This document shows, one piece after another, positions 45,267 to 54,439 of a stretch of 64,000 bases of DNA. Origin of the DNA: Tropicibacter naphthalenivorans (lineage in GTDB: Bacteria; Pseudomonadota; Alphaproteobacteria; Rhodobacterales; Rhodobacteraceae); NCBI RefSeq assembly GCF_900176475.1, contig NZ_FWXX01000009.1, positions 62,001 to 126,000 on the forward strand, in the 5' to 3' direction. The notes beneath the pieces are model-generated. The model saw only the letters and a list, made by a program, of their open reading frames with translations, did no database searches and was not told the DNA's origin. Numbering within the stretch: position 1 is the first letter of the stretch; each line of letters opens with the position of its first letter. The translations under genes were made by a program, and so were the position numbers.

Positions 45267-46478
45267 ATGGGCTTGGAACTGTTGATGTTGATGATCGGCT
45301 TGCTGCCGATGACGGTGGCTGCCGTTGGCCCCACCGGCGAAGACGACACCGCAGATGCGGACACCGTGGAGGACACGGACGACGACACCGTGGCAGAGAC
45401 CACGGACGAACCAGCAGAAGAGACGGCAGATGAGGCTGGGGACGCCGCCGATGCCGTGACCGACCCGGCCACGCCGGAGAGCCCGACCAGCGAAGATACC
45501 GTCAGCGCCGCAGGCGAGACCGTCACCGGGACCGATGGCAACGACAGCCTCGTGGGCACCGAAGGCGACGACACGATCCTTGGGGCCGATGGCCTTGACG
45601 CGCTGTCCGGAGGGCTTGGCGACGACTCGCTGGATGGCGGCACTGGCGCGGACCTGCTGAACGGCGAAGACGGCGCGGACACGCTGCTGGGCCAAGAGGG
45701 CGATGACACGCTCTTGGGCGGCGATGGCGACGACGCGCTGTTTGGCGGTGCGGATGCCGATTCCCTGTCCGGCGGCATTGGCATGGACAGCCTGCTCGGC
45801 GAGCTTGGCGCAGACACGCTGGTGGGTGGGGCCGGTGACGACATCCTGTATGGCGCGGCCCCGGGCGAAGTGGACGCGGCCTCGGACGAGCTGGACGGCG
45901 GCACGGGCGACGATGCCCTTTTCCTGGATGCCACCGATGTGGGGCTTGGCGGCGAAGGGGCGGATGCCTTCTACATGCTCGGCAGTGCCACCGTCAGCGA
46001 TTTCGACGTGGCCGAAGACATGCTGATCGTGCCTTATCCGGGCGGAACGGCGCCGACCTTGGCCAGCCAGACCTTGACCGACACGGGCCTGACGATGACC
46101 CTGTCCGACGCGACAGAGATTGTGCTGACCGGGGTGACCACCGAATTCGCCGAAGACCCGATCATCTATCTGGACACCACCGACGCCGAGGCTACGATCA
46201 CAGCAGACACGACCGAAGACCCGGCCTATGATCCTGCGGATGACACGGCAGAAACGCCAGATGCAGAGACCACCGATACCGTGACCCGTGATGCCCCGAG
46301 CGGCGAAGACACCGCACCTGCGGCGGATGAGGCGGTCGTGGATAGCGAAACGACGGCAGCCGATACTCCGGCGGACGACCCGGCTGGCACCACTGCAGCG
46401 GATGCCGATGCAGCGGATGCAACCATAGCGGACTCAGGGGCCGACGCGACCCTGCCATTGACCCCTGCCGAGCTTTGA
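45267..46478 (+). CDS. RTX-type calcium-binding acidic protein
   Basis: A 403-residue protein. Start ATG 45267 has GAGAGG seven bases upstream; earlier starts at 45237 (TTG) and 45249 exist. It begins with a hydrophobic segment (LELLMLMIGLLPMTVAAV), then an Asp/Glu/Thr-rich acidic region (30-85), about seven RTX nonapeptides of the GG-x-G-x-D type (GTDGNDSLVGTEGDDTILG, GGLGDDSLDGG, GGDGDDALFGG, GGAGDDILYG), and a second acidic Thr/Asp/Ala-rich tail (270-403). RTX repeats fold with calcium outside the cell after type I secretion. The C-terminal secretion signal is not obvious, and no secretion ATPase is near; a TolC is at 31717. Confidence 0.8.
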   Translation: MGLELLMLMIGLLPMTVAAVGPTGEDDTADADTVEDTDDDTVAETTDEPAEETADEAGDAADAVTDPATPESPTSEDTVSAAGETVTGTDGNDSLVGTEGDDTILGADGLDALSGGLGDDSLDGGTGADLLNGEDGADTLLGQEGDDTLLGGDGDDALFGGADADSLSGGIGMDSLLGELGADTLVGGAGDDILYGAAPGEVDAASDELDGGTGDDALFLDATDVGLGGEGADAFYMLGSATVSDFDVAEDMLIVPYPGGTAPTLASQTLTDTGLTMTLSDATEIVLTGVTTEFAEDPIIYLDTTDAEATITADTTEDPAYDPADDTAETPDAETTDTVTRDAPSGEDTAPAADEAVVDSETTAADTPADDPAGTTAADADAADATIADSGADATLPLTPAEL

Positions 46479-46564
46479 TCTGACCAACAAGTCCCCTTGT
46501 GCTGCGGTAATAACCTACCGTAGGGATAGACTTTAGTCGGATATTTTCGAACGCCGGGGGCCTC

Positions 46565-47539
46565 ATGCCAATCGTTTCAGTGCTTGACATCGCGCAGCAG
46601 TCGCGGGCCGCGATGCTTGCACATGGGGCCAGCCCCACGGTCGCACGGGAAATGTCACGCGCCATCGCCTGGGCAGAGGCGCGCGGGAACCGGATTTGCG
46701 GGCTGTACTACCTCGAAAGCTATTGCCAGCAGATGAAAACGGGCCGCGTCGACGGGCAGGCTGTCCCGCAGGTGCATCACCCGCGCCCCGCCGAAATCGT
46801 GGTCGATGCGCGTCATGGCTTTGCGCAGCCCGCCTTTAGCGCGGGGCTGGACGCGGCGTTGCAAGCGGCCAAGGACAATGGCATCGCGCGGCTTGGGATC
46901 ATCAACGCGCACACCTGCACGGCCTTGGGGTATTTCACCAAACGCATCGCTCTGGGCGGCTGTATCGGCGTGGGGTTTACCAACGCCTCGCCGATTGTTG
47001 CGCCTCCGGGCGGCAAGACCCGCGTGATCGGCACGAACCCGATCGCCTTTGCGGTGCCCGACGGCAACGGCGCGGTGTCGATGATGTTCGACCAGGCCAC
47101 CACCACCGTGGCCCTTGGCGCGGTGACCATGGCCAAAGCGGCGGGCGAGCCGATCCCCGAAGGCTGGGCCTTGGACAAGGACGGCGCGCCGACCACCGAC
47201 CCGGATGCGGCGCTTCAAGGCTCGCTGTGCAGCGCCGGCGGCTACAAGGGCTGGGGGTTTGGTCTGATGTCCGAGGTGCTCGCGGCCTGTCTGCTGGGCG
47301 GCACGCTAAGCAAGGACGTCGCCCCGCTCAAGGCGCCCGATGGCGCGCCGCATGATCTGGCCCATAGCTTTGTACTGATCCACCCGTCGGATGCGACCTT
47401 CTTTGACCGGATGCGCACGCTGGCGCAGGCGGTGGCCGCGGACGAAGGCTGCCGGATGCCGGGGCAGGACAAGCTGCCCAAGGAAGCGGTCGAGGTGCCC
47501 GATGCCCTGTGGGCCTTGGTGCAGCGGCTGGCGGGCTAG
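46565..47539 (+). CDS. Ldh2-type malate/lactate dehydrogenase family oxidoreductase
   Basis: A 324-residue NAD(P)H-dependent oxidoreductase of the LDH2/MDG2 fold. Typical stretches are SRAIAWAEARGNRICGLYYL, DNGIARLGIINAHTCTALGYF, VIGTNPIAFAVPDGNG and GYKGWGFGLMSEVLAACLLGG. The family covers malate, ureidoglycolate, 2,3-diketogulonate and delta1-piperideine-2-carboxylate (proline/pipecolate) reduction; the substrate here is not certain. Its stop overlaps the convergent transporter gene by four bases. Confidence 0.85.
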   Translation: MPIVSVLDIAQQSRAAMLAHGASPTVAREMSRAIAWAEARGNRICGLYYLESYCQQMKTGRVDGQAVPQVHHPRPAEIVVDARHGFAQPAFSAGLDAALQAAKDNGIARLGIINAHTCTALGYFTKRIALGGCIGVGFTNASPIVAPPGGKTRVIGTNPIAFAVPDGNGAVSMMFDQATTTVALGAVTMAKAAGEPIPEGWALDKDGAPTTDPDAALQGSLCSAGGYKGWGFGLMSEVLAACLLGGTLSKDVAPLKAPDGAPHDLAHSFVLIHPSDATFFDRMRTLAQAVAADEGCRMPGQDKLPKEAVEVPDALWALVQRLAG

Positions 47540-47985
47540 GCGCGCTGGGTGATCCAGACGCCAAGCGCCATGACCGCGATACCAAGCGCGCGTTTCATGT
47601 CCAAGGGCGAAATGCGCGCGCCGAACAGGCCGAAATGGTCGATGGCGGCGGCGCTGATCAACTGCCCGATCAGCACAAAGAACACCGCATTGCCTACCCC
47701 GAACTTGGGCGCGATAAAGGTCACCGACAGCACGTAGAAGGCTACGAAAAACCCGCCCGTCAGCAGGTGGCGCGGCACCTGCGTCACGCCGGTCATCCCG
47801 CCGCCGCCGCGCGCCAGCCACACCACCAGCGTCGCCGTAAAGGCCACGCAGAACAGCACCATCGCCGCCCCCACGGGCGAGCCAAGCCGCTGCCCCAGCG
47901 TTCCGTTCAAGGCCGCAAGGATCGGGATACCCATCCCGGCGAGCAGCATCACCAGCGCGTATTGTGTCATCTTGGGGTCTTTCAT
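47536..47985 (-). CDS. DMT family transporter (YdcZ/DUF606)
   Basis: A 149-residue protein with about five hydrophobic helices: MTQYALVMLLAGMGIPILAA, AAMVLFCVAFTATLVVWLA, GGFFVAFYVLSVTFIA, AVFFVLIGQLISAAAIDHFG and LGIAVMALGVWI. YdcZ proteins are half-size drug/metabolite transporters. The start at 47985 makes an ATGA overlap with the thioesterase gene. The two - strand genes form a small operon. Confidence 0.82.
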   Translation of the reverse strand: MKDPKMTQYALVMLLAGMGIPILAALNGTLGQRLGSPVGAAMVLFCVAFTATLVVWLARGGGGMTGVTQVPRHLLTGGFFVAFYVLSVTFIAPKFGVGNAVFFVLIGQLISAAAIDHFGLFGARISPLDMKRALGIAVMALGVWITQRA

Positions 47986-48389
47986 GGCTGGAAAAAGGTG
48001 GCGGTTGCGGCGGCGACTTGGCGGCCATCGGGCTGTGCGGTCAGCACTGCTTCGGCGAACAACAAGGCGCGCCCGCCCTTGATGATGCGGGCCTCGCAGC
48101 GGATGCGCTCGCCCTTGGCGGCCGACAGGAACCGCGTTTCCAGATTGGTGGTTGCCACGGGCTTGAATTCGCGCAGGAATCCCGCGCAGGCAAAGACCAT
48201 GGCCGTGTCCGCCAGCGTCGCCAGGGCTTGCCCGCAGACGATGCCGCCGACGCGGGAGATGTCCGGCGTGATCGGGATCTCCAGCACTGCGCCCTGCGGC
48301 GAGATTTCGGTCACAGTCGGGGATAAGCTTTTGACCCAAGGGGCGAAATTCTCTTCCAACAGGGTTTGCGCGGTGGCAGGGTCTAGCAT
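47982..48389 (-). CDS. PaaI-like hotdog thioesterase
   Basis: A 135-residue hotdog protein. The family signature is RVGGIVCGQALATLADTAMVFACAG (in part VGGIVCGQALATLADTAM), where the catalytic Asp/Asn-type residue and helix lie, then TTNLETRFLSAAKGERIRCEA. These enzymes hydrolyse acyl-CoA thioesters. Start ATG 48389 has AGAGG six bases before it. It lies upstream of ydcZ-type transporter gene with a four-base overlap. Confidence 0.82.
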   Translation of the reverse strand: MLDPATAQTLLEENFAPWVKSLSPTVTEISPQGAVLEIPITPDISRVGGIVCGQALATLADTAMVFACAGFLREFKPVATTNLETRFLSAAKGERIRCEARIIKGGRALLFAEAVLTAQPDGRQVAAATATFFQP

Positions 48390-48518
48390 GAAAACCTCTT
48401 TGTTTGTTGCGTCCACAATGGACGCAAGCGGGCCGCCTGTCACCTGCGATGATGCAGATCAAGGCCTTGGCCCGCAAGGCGAGAGAGGCTAGAGCACGAG
48501 CAGGCAAGGAGACGGGCA

Positions 48519-48959
48519 ATGACATATAAGATACTCGCCATAGGTGCGGCGCTGCTGGTTTTGGCGGCCTGCGATGGGCTGCCGGTGGCCAAGGCGGACA
48601 AGACCCCTGTGGTCAGCAGCGCAGGCGACGCGGCGGCGGGCAAGGCGATTTTCGACAGCTATTGCGTGACCTGCCACGGCAAGGGCGGGCAGGGCGACGG
48701 GCCGTTGTCGCAGGACCTGCCCACGGCCCCTGCTGATCTGACCATGCTGTCAGAGGTCAACGACGGCGCGTTCCCGTCCGAACGGGTGATGGCGCAGATT
48801 TACGGCTATCCGGGGCGCTATCATCGTGGCTTGATGCCTGAATTCGGCCCGATGCTGGACGGGCCGATGGTCGAATGGACCTCGCCCGAGGGTGAAAAAC
48901 TGATGACTCCCAAAGCGTTGCTGGATCTGGTGAGCTATCTCCAGAGCCTTCAGCAGTAA
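48519..48959 (+). CDS. Cytochrome c lipoprotein (first of a pair)
   Basis: A 146-residue secreted class I cytochrome c. The signal ends in the lipobox LAAC (Cys19), so the protein is a lipoprotein. The heme site is CVTCH (about residues 49-53) in FDSYCVTCHGKGGQGDGPL, and the distal methionine is likely in HRGLMPEFGP. The following gene, ten bases downstream, is a paralogue with the same order of motifs. The electron partner is not known; a role in respiration or an oxidase complex is an inference. Confidence 0.87.
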   Translation: MTYKILAIGAALLVLAACDGLPVAKADKTPVVSSAGDAAAGKAIFDSYCVTCHGKGGQGDGPLSQDLPTAPADLTMLSEVNDGAFPSERVMAQIYGYPGRYHRGLMPEFGPMLDGPMVEWTSPEGEKLMTPKALLDLVSYLQSLQQ

Positions 48960-48968
48960 GAAAGGGCG

Positions 48969-49385
48969 ATGATGCGAAAGATCGTGATGGGCATGGCGGG
49001 CGCGCTGGCGCTGGCGGGCTGTGTCGAGAAAGACGTGATGCCGGGGCCGCAGGACGGCAAGGCGTTGTTCATGGAAAACTGCGCGGTGTGCCACGGCGCA
49101 GACGGCAAAGGCGACGGAGAGATGGCCCGCGCCATGGTCAAGCCGCCCAAGAACCTGACTCTGATCGCGGTGCGCAATGGCGACGCCTTCCCGCGCGCGC
49201 GGATCATGTCGGTGATCGACGGCTATGCGCGCTCGGACATGGCGGGGCCGGGGATGCCGGAATTCGGCGCTTTGCTCGAAGGCGACTTGGTGCCGTTCGA
49301 CAGTGGCGACGGCAAGCAGACGCCCACCCCGCGCAAGCTGGTGGCTTTGCTCGAATATCTCGAAACCATTCAGGCCACGCGCTAA
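48969..49385 (+). CDS. Cytochrome c lipoprotein (second of a pair)
   Basis: A 138-residue paralogue of the previous gene. Lipobox LAGC (Cys17), heme site CAVCH (about residues 38-42) in MENCAVCHGADGKGDGEM and the distal methionine in GPGMPEFGALL. Both proteins share the pattern heme site, G-FP-R or AFPRAR, a GY motif and the MPEFG methionine, so they arose by tandem duplication. Its stop overlaps the convergent TetR gene by four bases. Confidence 0.87.
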   Translation: MMRKIVMGMAGALALAGCVEKDVMPGPQDGKALFMENCAVCHGADGKGDGEMARAMVKPPKNLTLIAVRNGDAFPRARIMSVIDGYARSDMAGPGMPEFGALLEGDLVPFDSGDGKQTPTPRKLVALLEYLETIQATR

Positions 49386-49969
49386 GCGGCCACCGCCTTG
49401 CGGACCATGTCCCAGTAGACCGCCTGCACCTGCGTTACGGACAGGCGGCCTGCTTGTCGGTACCACGTTGTCACGCCGGTCAGCATGGCGATGACCGCCA
49501 GCGTGGCGATCTTGGTGTCGGCGACCTCAAACACACCTTGCGCGCGGCCCTGTTCAAGGATCGCCTCAAGGCGGTTTTCATAGGTGCGGCGCAGGGCTTC
49601 GATCTGGGCGAAGTTCTCAGGGCTCAGGTTGCGCAGCTCCATGTAGGAAATGAACACCGCCTCGGGCCGGTCGAGATGAAAGGCGATGTGGAAGTCGACG
49701 AAATCGCGCAGGCGGTCCTGCGGGGTATTCAGCGCGGGGCGCTCCTCGCAAGCCGCCAGCAGATCGTCCATGTGGCCCTTCATCAGGCTGAACAGAAGCG
49801 CCTGCTTGTCGGGGATGTAGTTGTACAGCGCCCCCGCCTGCACGCCGACCTCGCCCGCGATCTGCCGCATGGACACGGCGGCAAAGCCATGTTTGGCAAA
49901 CAGCGCCAAGGCCGCGCTGCGGATGCGCGGGCCGGTGATTTCAGAATGACTGCCTTGGGTTCTTGCCAT
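49382..49969 (-). CDS. TetR family transcriptional regulator
   Basis: A 195-residue regulator. The N-terminal helix-turn-helix is RIRSAALALFAKHGFAAVSMRQIAGEVGVQAGALYNYIPDKQALLFSL, given here only by its recognisable parts AALALFAKHGF and GVQAGALYNYIPDK. The C-terminal ligand domain is not close to a named group (a TetR_C_41/AcrR-like mix). Convergent with the cytochrome pair, so it may control the pair, the lipoprotein gene divergently placed at 50060, or something else. Confidence 0.88.
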   Translation of the reverse strand: MARTQGSHSEITGPRIRSAALALFAKHGFAAVSMRQIAGEVGVQAGALYNYIPDKQALLFSLMKGHMDDLLAACEERPALNTPQDRLRDFVDFHIAFHLDRPEAVFISYMELRNLSPENFAQIEALRRTYENRLEAILEQGRAQGVFEVADTKIATLAVIAMLTGVTTWYRQAGRLSVTQVQAVYWDMVRKAVAA

Positions 49970-50059
49970 GGCCCAGCGTAACTGAACGCGCGTTCATATC
50001 CAAGAGCCCACGCGCGCAGGACGCTTGCCCCGGACGCGGGACTGCGGCATGAGGGTAAC

Positions 50060-50377
50060 ATGACGTTTACCACGCGCCTTTTCTGTGCCGCTTTGCTGGC
50101 GGGCCTTGCCGGATGCACCCAGTTCCCGGAGCTCGACGCGGTGCAGACGCCGGGGATCGAGAACGCGGCCTATCCCGATCTGGTACCTTTGGACGATCTG
50201 CTGAACGCCTCTGCGCCCAGCGTGACGCCGGAAATGGCGGCGGGCCTTGAGGCGCGCGCGGCGGGCCTGCGGGCGCGGGCGGCGCGATTGCAGCGCACCA
50301 GCGTGGCCCAGCCGCGCAGCACGGCGGCGCGTGTGGCGCGTTTGCGGCAAAAGGCGGCGGCGCTGCGGGCGCAGTAA
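50060..50377 (+). CDS. Small lipoprotein of unknown function
   Basis: A 105-residue protein with a lipoprotein signal: TTRLFCAALLAGLAGC with cleavage before Cys19. The mature part is short: a conserved-looking PELDAVQTPGIENAAYPDLVP (in part TPGIENAAYPDLVPLDDLL) followed by an Ala/Arg-rich helix (residues 55-105) that could be a coiled coil or bind nucleic acid or cell wall. No family recognised. Confidence 0.65.
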   Translation: MTFTTRLFCAALLAGLAGCTQFPELDAVQTPGIENAAYPDLVPLDDLLNASAPSVTPEMAAGLEARAAGLRARAARLQRTSVAQPRSTAARVARLRQKAAALRAQ

Positions 50378-50479
50378 GTGGGCCACAAAGCGGCCCATGC
50401 GGCTGTTCGGCCAGTTGCGCAAGGGCCGCTTTGCGGATAACCGATGCGCAAACGATCACGCCCACTAAGGAGCCTACTT

Positions 50480-51766
50480 ATGTCCCACCCCTTGCGTCTT
50501 GGTATTGCCGGTCTTGGGACCGTGGGCGCCGGTGTCGTCAAGATCGTCCGCCAAAAGGCGGCGCTGCTGGCCGAACGTGCGGGCCGCGAGGTGCAGATTA
50601 CCGCTGTGTCCGCGCGCAACCGTGACAAGGATCGCGGCGTGTCCCTGACCGATTACGCATGGGAAGACGATCCGGTCGCGCTGGCGACTCGCGACGACGT
50701 GGACGTCTACATCGAACTGGTCGGCGGCAGCGACGGCCCGGCCAAAGCTTCGGTCGAGGCGGCGCTGAAAGCGGGCAAGGACGTGGTCACCGCCAACAAG
50801 GCGCTGCTGGCGCACCACGGGCAAGAGCTGGCCGAACTGGCCGAGGCCAACGGCGCGGTGCTGCGCTTTGAGGCGGCGGTTGCGGGCGGCATCCCGATCA
50901 TCAAGGCGCTGACAGAGTCCCTCGCGGGCAACGAAGTCCAGCGCGTCATGGGCGTGATGAACGGCACCTGCAACTACATCCTGACCCGGATGGAAGACGG
51001 CGGGCTGACCTATGACGAAGCCTTTGCCGAGGCCGACGGGCTGGGCTATCTCGAAGCGGACCCCAACCTTGACGTTGGGGGGATCGACGCGGGGCACAAG
51101 CTGTCGCTGCTGGCGGCGATTGCCTTTGGCACGCAGGTGAACTTTGACGCGGTCGAGCTGGAAGGCATCGGCAAGATCACCATCGAGGACATCCGCCAGG
51201 CCTGCGACATGGGCTACAAGATCAAGCTGCTGGGTGTCTCCCGCATGACGGGCCGCGGGCTGGAACAGACCATGACGCCGTGCCTTGTGCCTGCGTCCTC
51301 GCCCCTTGGGCAGCTGGTGGGCGGCACGAACATGGTGGTCGTCGAGGGCGATCAGGTCGGCCAGATCGTCATGCGCGGCGCGGGTGCGGGCGAAGGCCCG
51401 ACCGCCTCGGCTGTCATGGGCGACGTGATGGACATCGCGCGCGGTTTGCGCGTGTCGACCTTTGGGCAGGCGGCGTCTTCGTTGAAACCGGCAACCCCGG
51501 CGCAATCGACCATGCCCGCGCCCTACTACCTGCGCATGGGGCTGGTGGACAAACCCGGCGCGCTGGCGAAAATTGCGACCGCTCTGGGCGAGGCGGGCGT
51601 CTCGATCAACCGGATGCGCCAGTATGACCACGTCGAAGGCGCGGCCCCGGTGCTGATCGTGACCCATAAAACCACCCGCGCGGCGCTGGAAACCGCCCTG
51701 CGCGGCATGTCCGCCACGGGCGTCGTGGTGGCCGAACCTGTCGCTTTGCGCATCGAAAACGTTTAA
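50480..51766 (+). CDS. hom: Homoserine dehydrogenase
   Basis: A 428-residue enzyme that reduces aspartate semialdehyde to homoserine for threonine and methionine synthesis. The NAD(P) motif GIAGLGTVGAGVV is at residue 8; VTANKALLAHHG, GIPIIKALTESLAGN and MNGTCNYILTRM are the catalytic-domain motifs; the C-terminal about 80 residues are an ACT domain (YYLRMGLVDKPGALAKIATAL), the usual threonine feedback site. Start ATG 50480 has AAGGAG nine bases before it; the 50444 start is not preferred. Confidence 0.95.
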   Translation: MSHPLRLGIAGLGTVGAGVVKIVRQKAALLAERAGREVQITAVSARNRDKDRGVSLTDYAWEDDPVALATRDDVDVYIELVGGSDGPAKASVEAALKAGKDVVTANKALLAHHGQELAELAEANGAVLRFEAAVAGGIPIIKALTESLAGNEVQRVMGVMNGTCNYILTRMEDGGLTYDEAFAEADGLGYLEADPNLDVGGIDAGHKLSLLAAIAFGTQVNFDAVELEGIGKITIEDIRQACDMGYKIKLLGVSRMTGRGLEQTMTPCLVPASSPLGQLVGGTNMVVVEGDQVGQIVMRGAGAGEGPTASAVMGDVMDIARGLRVSTFGQAASSLKPATPAQSTMPAPYYLRMGLVDKPGALAKIATALGEAGVSINRMRQYDHVEGAAPVLIVTHKTTRAALETALRGMSATGVVVAEPVALRIENV

Positions 51767-51853
51767 CCTTTGCACTGTTAGCGCGACCGGGCTTGTCCCG
51801 GTTGCCCCCAGAGGGCTAGATCGCGTTAACCCCATATTTTCCAAGGAAGACCC

Positions 51854-52816
51854 ATGTCCACCCCGATTGATTTCAATGACCGTATGCTTTCCCTTGGCCT
51901 TGCCCGCGTGGCAGAGCAGGCCGCCATCTCCAGCGCCGACTGGATCGGGCGCGGTGATGAAAAGGCCGCCGACCAGGCCGCCGTCAACGCCATGCGCGAA
52001 GAGCTGAACAAGCTGGAAATCTCGGGCGTCGTGGTCATCGGTGAAGGCGAGCGTGACGAAGCCCCGATGCTGTATATCGGCGAAGAGGTCGGCTCCGGCG
52101 GCCCCGGCGTCGACATCGCGCTGGACCCCCTTGAAGGCACCACGCTGACCGCCAAGGACATGCCCAACGCGCTGACCGTGATCGCCATGGGCCCGCGCGG
52201 CTCGATGCTGCACGCGCCGGACGTTTACATGGAAAAGCTGGCGATCGGTCCGGGCTTTGCCGAGGGCGTCGTGACGCTGGATATGACCCCGTCGGAACGT
52301 ATCGCCGCGCTGGCCGAGGCCAAGGGCTGCCGTCCGCAGGACATCACCGTTTGTATCCTTGAACGTCCCCGTCACGAAGAGATGATCGCCGAAGTGCGCA
52401 GCACCGGTGCGGGCATCCGCCTGATCACCGACGGTGACGTTGCGGGCGTCATGCACTGCGCCGAGCCGCATATCACCGGCATCGACATGTACATGGGCTC
52501 TGGCGGCGCGCCCGAGGGCGTTCTGGCGGCAGCGGCGCTGAAATGTATGGGCGGTCAGATCTTTGGCCGTTTGCTCTTCCGCAACGACGACGAACGTGGC
52601 CGCGCCACCAAGGCGGGCATCACCGACTTCGACAAGATCTACACCCGCGATGAAATGGTCACCGCTGACGTGATCTTTGCCGCGACGGGCGTGACGGGCG
52701 GCTCCTTGCTGCCGGGGATCAAGCGCGAGCCGGGTTGGGTCACCACCGAGACGCTGCTGATGCGCTCGAAAACCGGCTCTGTGCGCCGCATGAACTATCG
52801 CAACCCGCACAAGTAA
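51854..52816 (+). CDS. glpX: Class II fructose-1,6-bisphosphatase
   Basis: A 320-residue GlpX-type phosphatase of gluconeogenesis (and, in some relatives, sedoheptulose bisphosphate). Motifs: GEGERDEAPMLYIGEEVG (metal ligands), DPLEGTTLTAKDMPNA (the DPxxGTT metal/phosphate site), and LITDGDVAG, GSGGAPEGVLAAAALK. Length is normal. Preceded by a GC hairpin (51786-51802) without a T-tract and followed by a terminator. In roseobacters it often follows hom, as here. Confidence 0.95.
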   Translation: MSTPIDFNDRMLSLGLARVAEQAAISSADWIGRGDEKAADQAAVNAMREELNKLEISGVVVIGEGERDEAPMLYIGEEVGSGGPGVDIALDPLEGTTLTAKDMPNALTVIAMGPRGSMLHAPDVYMEKLAIGPGFAEGVVTLDMTPSERIAALAEAKGCRPQDITVCILERPRHEEMIAEVRSTGAGIRLITDGDVAGVMHCAEPHITGIDMYMGSGGAPEGVLAAAALKCMGGQIFGRLLFRNDDERGRATKAGITDFDKIYTRDEMVTADVIFAATGVTGGSLLPGIKREPGWVTTETLLMRSKTGSVRRMNYRNPHK

Positions 52817-52837
52817 GCCTTGGTTGCCGCCTTTCAG

Positions 52838-52863
52838 GGGGTCGGGATTTTCCCGGCCCCTTT
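52838..52863 (+). terminator. glpX rho-independent terminator
   Basis: The stem GGGGTCGGGA (52838-52847) pairs with TCCCGGCCCC (52851-52860) with one G-T pair and a TTT loop; a weak TTTGCTTTT tract follows. Placed 22 bases after the glpX stop. Confidence 0.7.
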
Positions 52864-52966
52864 GCTTTTCCGCGACCCTGCGCCTTTGCCGCGCGGCGCT
52901 GCGCTTGCCCCCAAGCCGCCCATTCGCTAAGGGAGGCGCGACACATTTTCCAAGTCGGATCGAGTG

Positions 52967-54439
52967 ATGGCCAAGCAGAAAAAAGCTCCCCGCCCCAAGG
53001 CGCAGACGCCCAAGGGGTTTCGTGACTATTTCGGCGCCGAGGTGACCGAGCGCGCCGAGATGCTCAAGACGATTGCCGGGGTCTACCATCAATACGGGTT
53101 CGATGCGCTTGAAAGCTCTGCCGTGGAGACGGTCGAAGCTCTGGGCAAGTTCCTGCCCGACGTGGATCGTCCCAACGAGGGCGTCTTTGCCTGGCAGGAC
53201 GAGGACGACGCCTGGATGGCGCTGCGCTATGACCTGACCGCGCCGCTGGCCCGTGTCTATGCGCAATATCGCAACGATCTGCCGTTGCCCTATCGCCGCT
53301 ACGCGATGGGGCCTGTCTGGCGCAACGAAAAGCCGGGGCCGGGGCGTTATCGCCAGTTCTACCAGTGTGACGCCGACACCGTGGGCGCGCCGAGCGTCGC
53401 CGCCGACGCCGAGATCTGCGCCATGCTGTCCGACACGCTGGAACGGGTGGGCATCCCGCGCGGCGATTATCTGGTGCGGGTGAACAACCGCAAGGTCTTG
53501 AACGGCGTGCTTGAAGCGATGGGCGTCTCCGAAGAGGCTCAGGCCGCAGACGTGCTGCGCACCATCGACAAGTTCGACAAGGTCGGCGAAAGCGGCGTGC
53601 GCGAGCTGCTGGGCAAGGGGCGTCTGGACGCTTCGGGTGCGTATATCGACGGTGTGGGCCTGTCGGACGATCAGGCCGAGCCGGTTTTGGCGTTCCTGAC
53701 CTCCAAGGGTGCGGACGCGGCCAAGACCTTGGCCAACCTGCGCGATGCAATCGGCGGGTCGACCGTCGGTGCGACCGGGGTCGATGAGCTGGAGACGATT
53801 GCAACGCTGCTGGATGCAGGGGGCTATGGCCGCGACCGGATCGAGATTGACCCCAGCGTGGTGCGCGGTCTGGGCTACTACACCGGTCCGGTGTTCGAGG
53901 CCGAGCTGACCTTTGAAATTCTTGACGAAAAGGGTCGCAAGCGGCAGTTCGGCTCTGTCTCTGGGGGCGGGCGCTATGACGATCTGGTCAAGCGCTTCAC
54001 CGGCCAAGAGGTCCCGGCGACCGGTGTCTCGATCGGCGTCGACCGCCTGCTGGCGGCTTTGCGCGAAAAAGGGCGGATCGGCTCCAGCGTGCAGGGGCCT
54101 GTCGTGGTCACCGTCATGGACAAGAGCCGCATGGCCGAATACCAGACCATGGTGGCCGAGCTGCGCAATGCTGGCATCCGCGCCGAGGTCTACCTTGGCA
54201 ACCCCAAGAACTTTGGCAACCAGTTGAAATACGCCGACAAACGGCAGTCTCCGGTGGCGGTGATCGCGGGCGGCGACGAATTCGACGCGGGCAAGGTGCA
54301 GATCAAGGACCTGATCCTTGGCGCGAAACTGGCCGAGAACGCCAGCCTCGAAGAATGGCAGGATCGCCCCAGCCAATACGAAGTGGCGCGCGGCGATCTG
54401 GTGGCCAAGGTGCGCGAGATTCTGGACCTCTACCAATGA
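52967..54439 (+). CDS. hisS: Histidyl-tRNA synthetase
   Basis: A 490-residue class II synthetase. Motif 2 region [34 protein letters not shown], the histidine loop [10 protein letters not shown] and motif 3 [12 protein letters not shown] with [10 protein letters not shown] are present, and the C-terminal anticodon-binding domain runs from about residue 385. GTG 52964 is directly before ATG 52967 and would add one residue. The end overlaps hisZ by four bases (ATGA). Confidence 0.95.
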   Translation: MAKQKKAPRPKAQTPKGFRDYFGAEVTERAEMLKTIAGVYHQYGFDALESSAVETVEALGKFLPDVDRPNEGVFAWQDEDDAWMALRYDLTAPLARVYAQYRNDLPLPYRRYAMGPVWRNEKPGPGRYRQFYQCDADTVGAPSVAADAEICAMLSDTLERVGIPRGDYLVRVNNRKVLNGVLEAMGVSEEAQAADVLRTIDKFDKVGESGVRELLGKGRLDASGAYIDGVGLSDDQAEPVLAFLTSKGADAAKTLANLRDAIGGSTVGATGVDELETIATLLDAGGYGRDRIEIDPSVVRGLGYYTGPVFEAELTFEILDEKGRKRQFGSVSGGGRYDDLVKRFTGQEVPATGVSIGVDRLLAALREKGRIGSSVQGPVVVTVMDKSRMAEYQTMVAELRNAGIRAEVYLGNPKNFGNQLKYADKRQSPVAVIAGGDEFDAGKVQIKDLILGAKLAENASLEEWQDRPSQYEVARGDLVAKVREILDLYQ

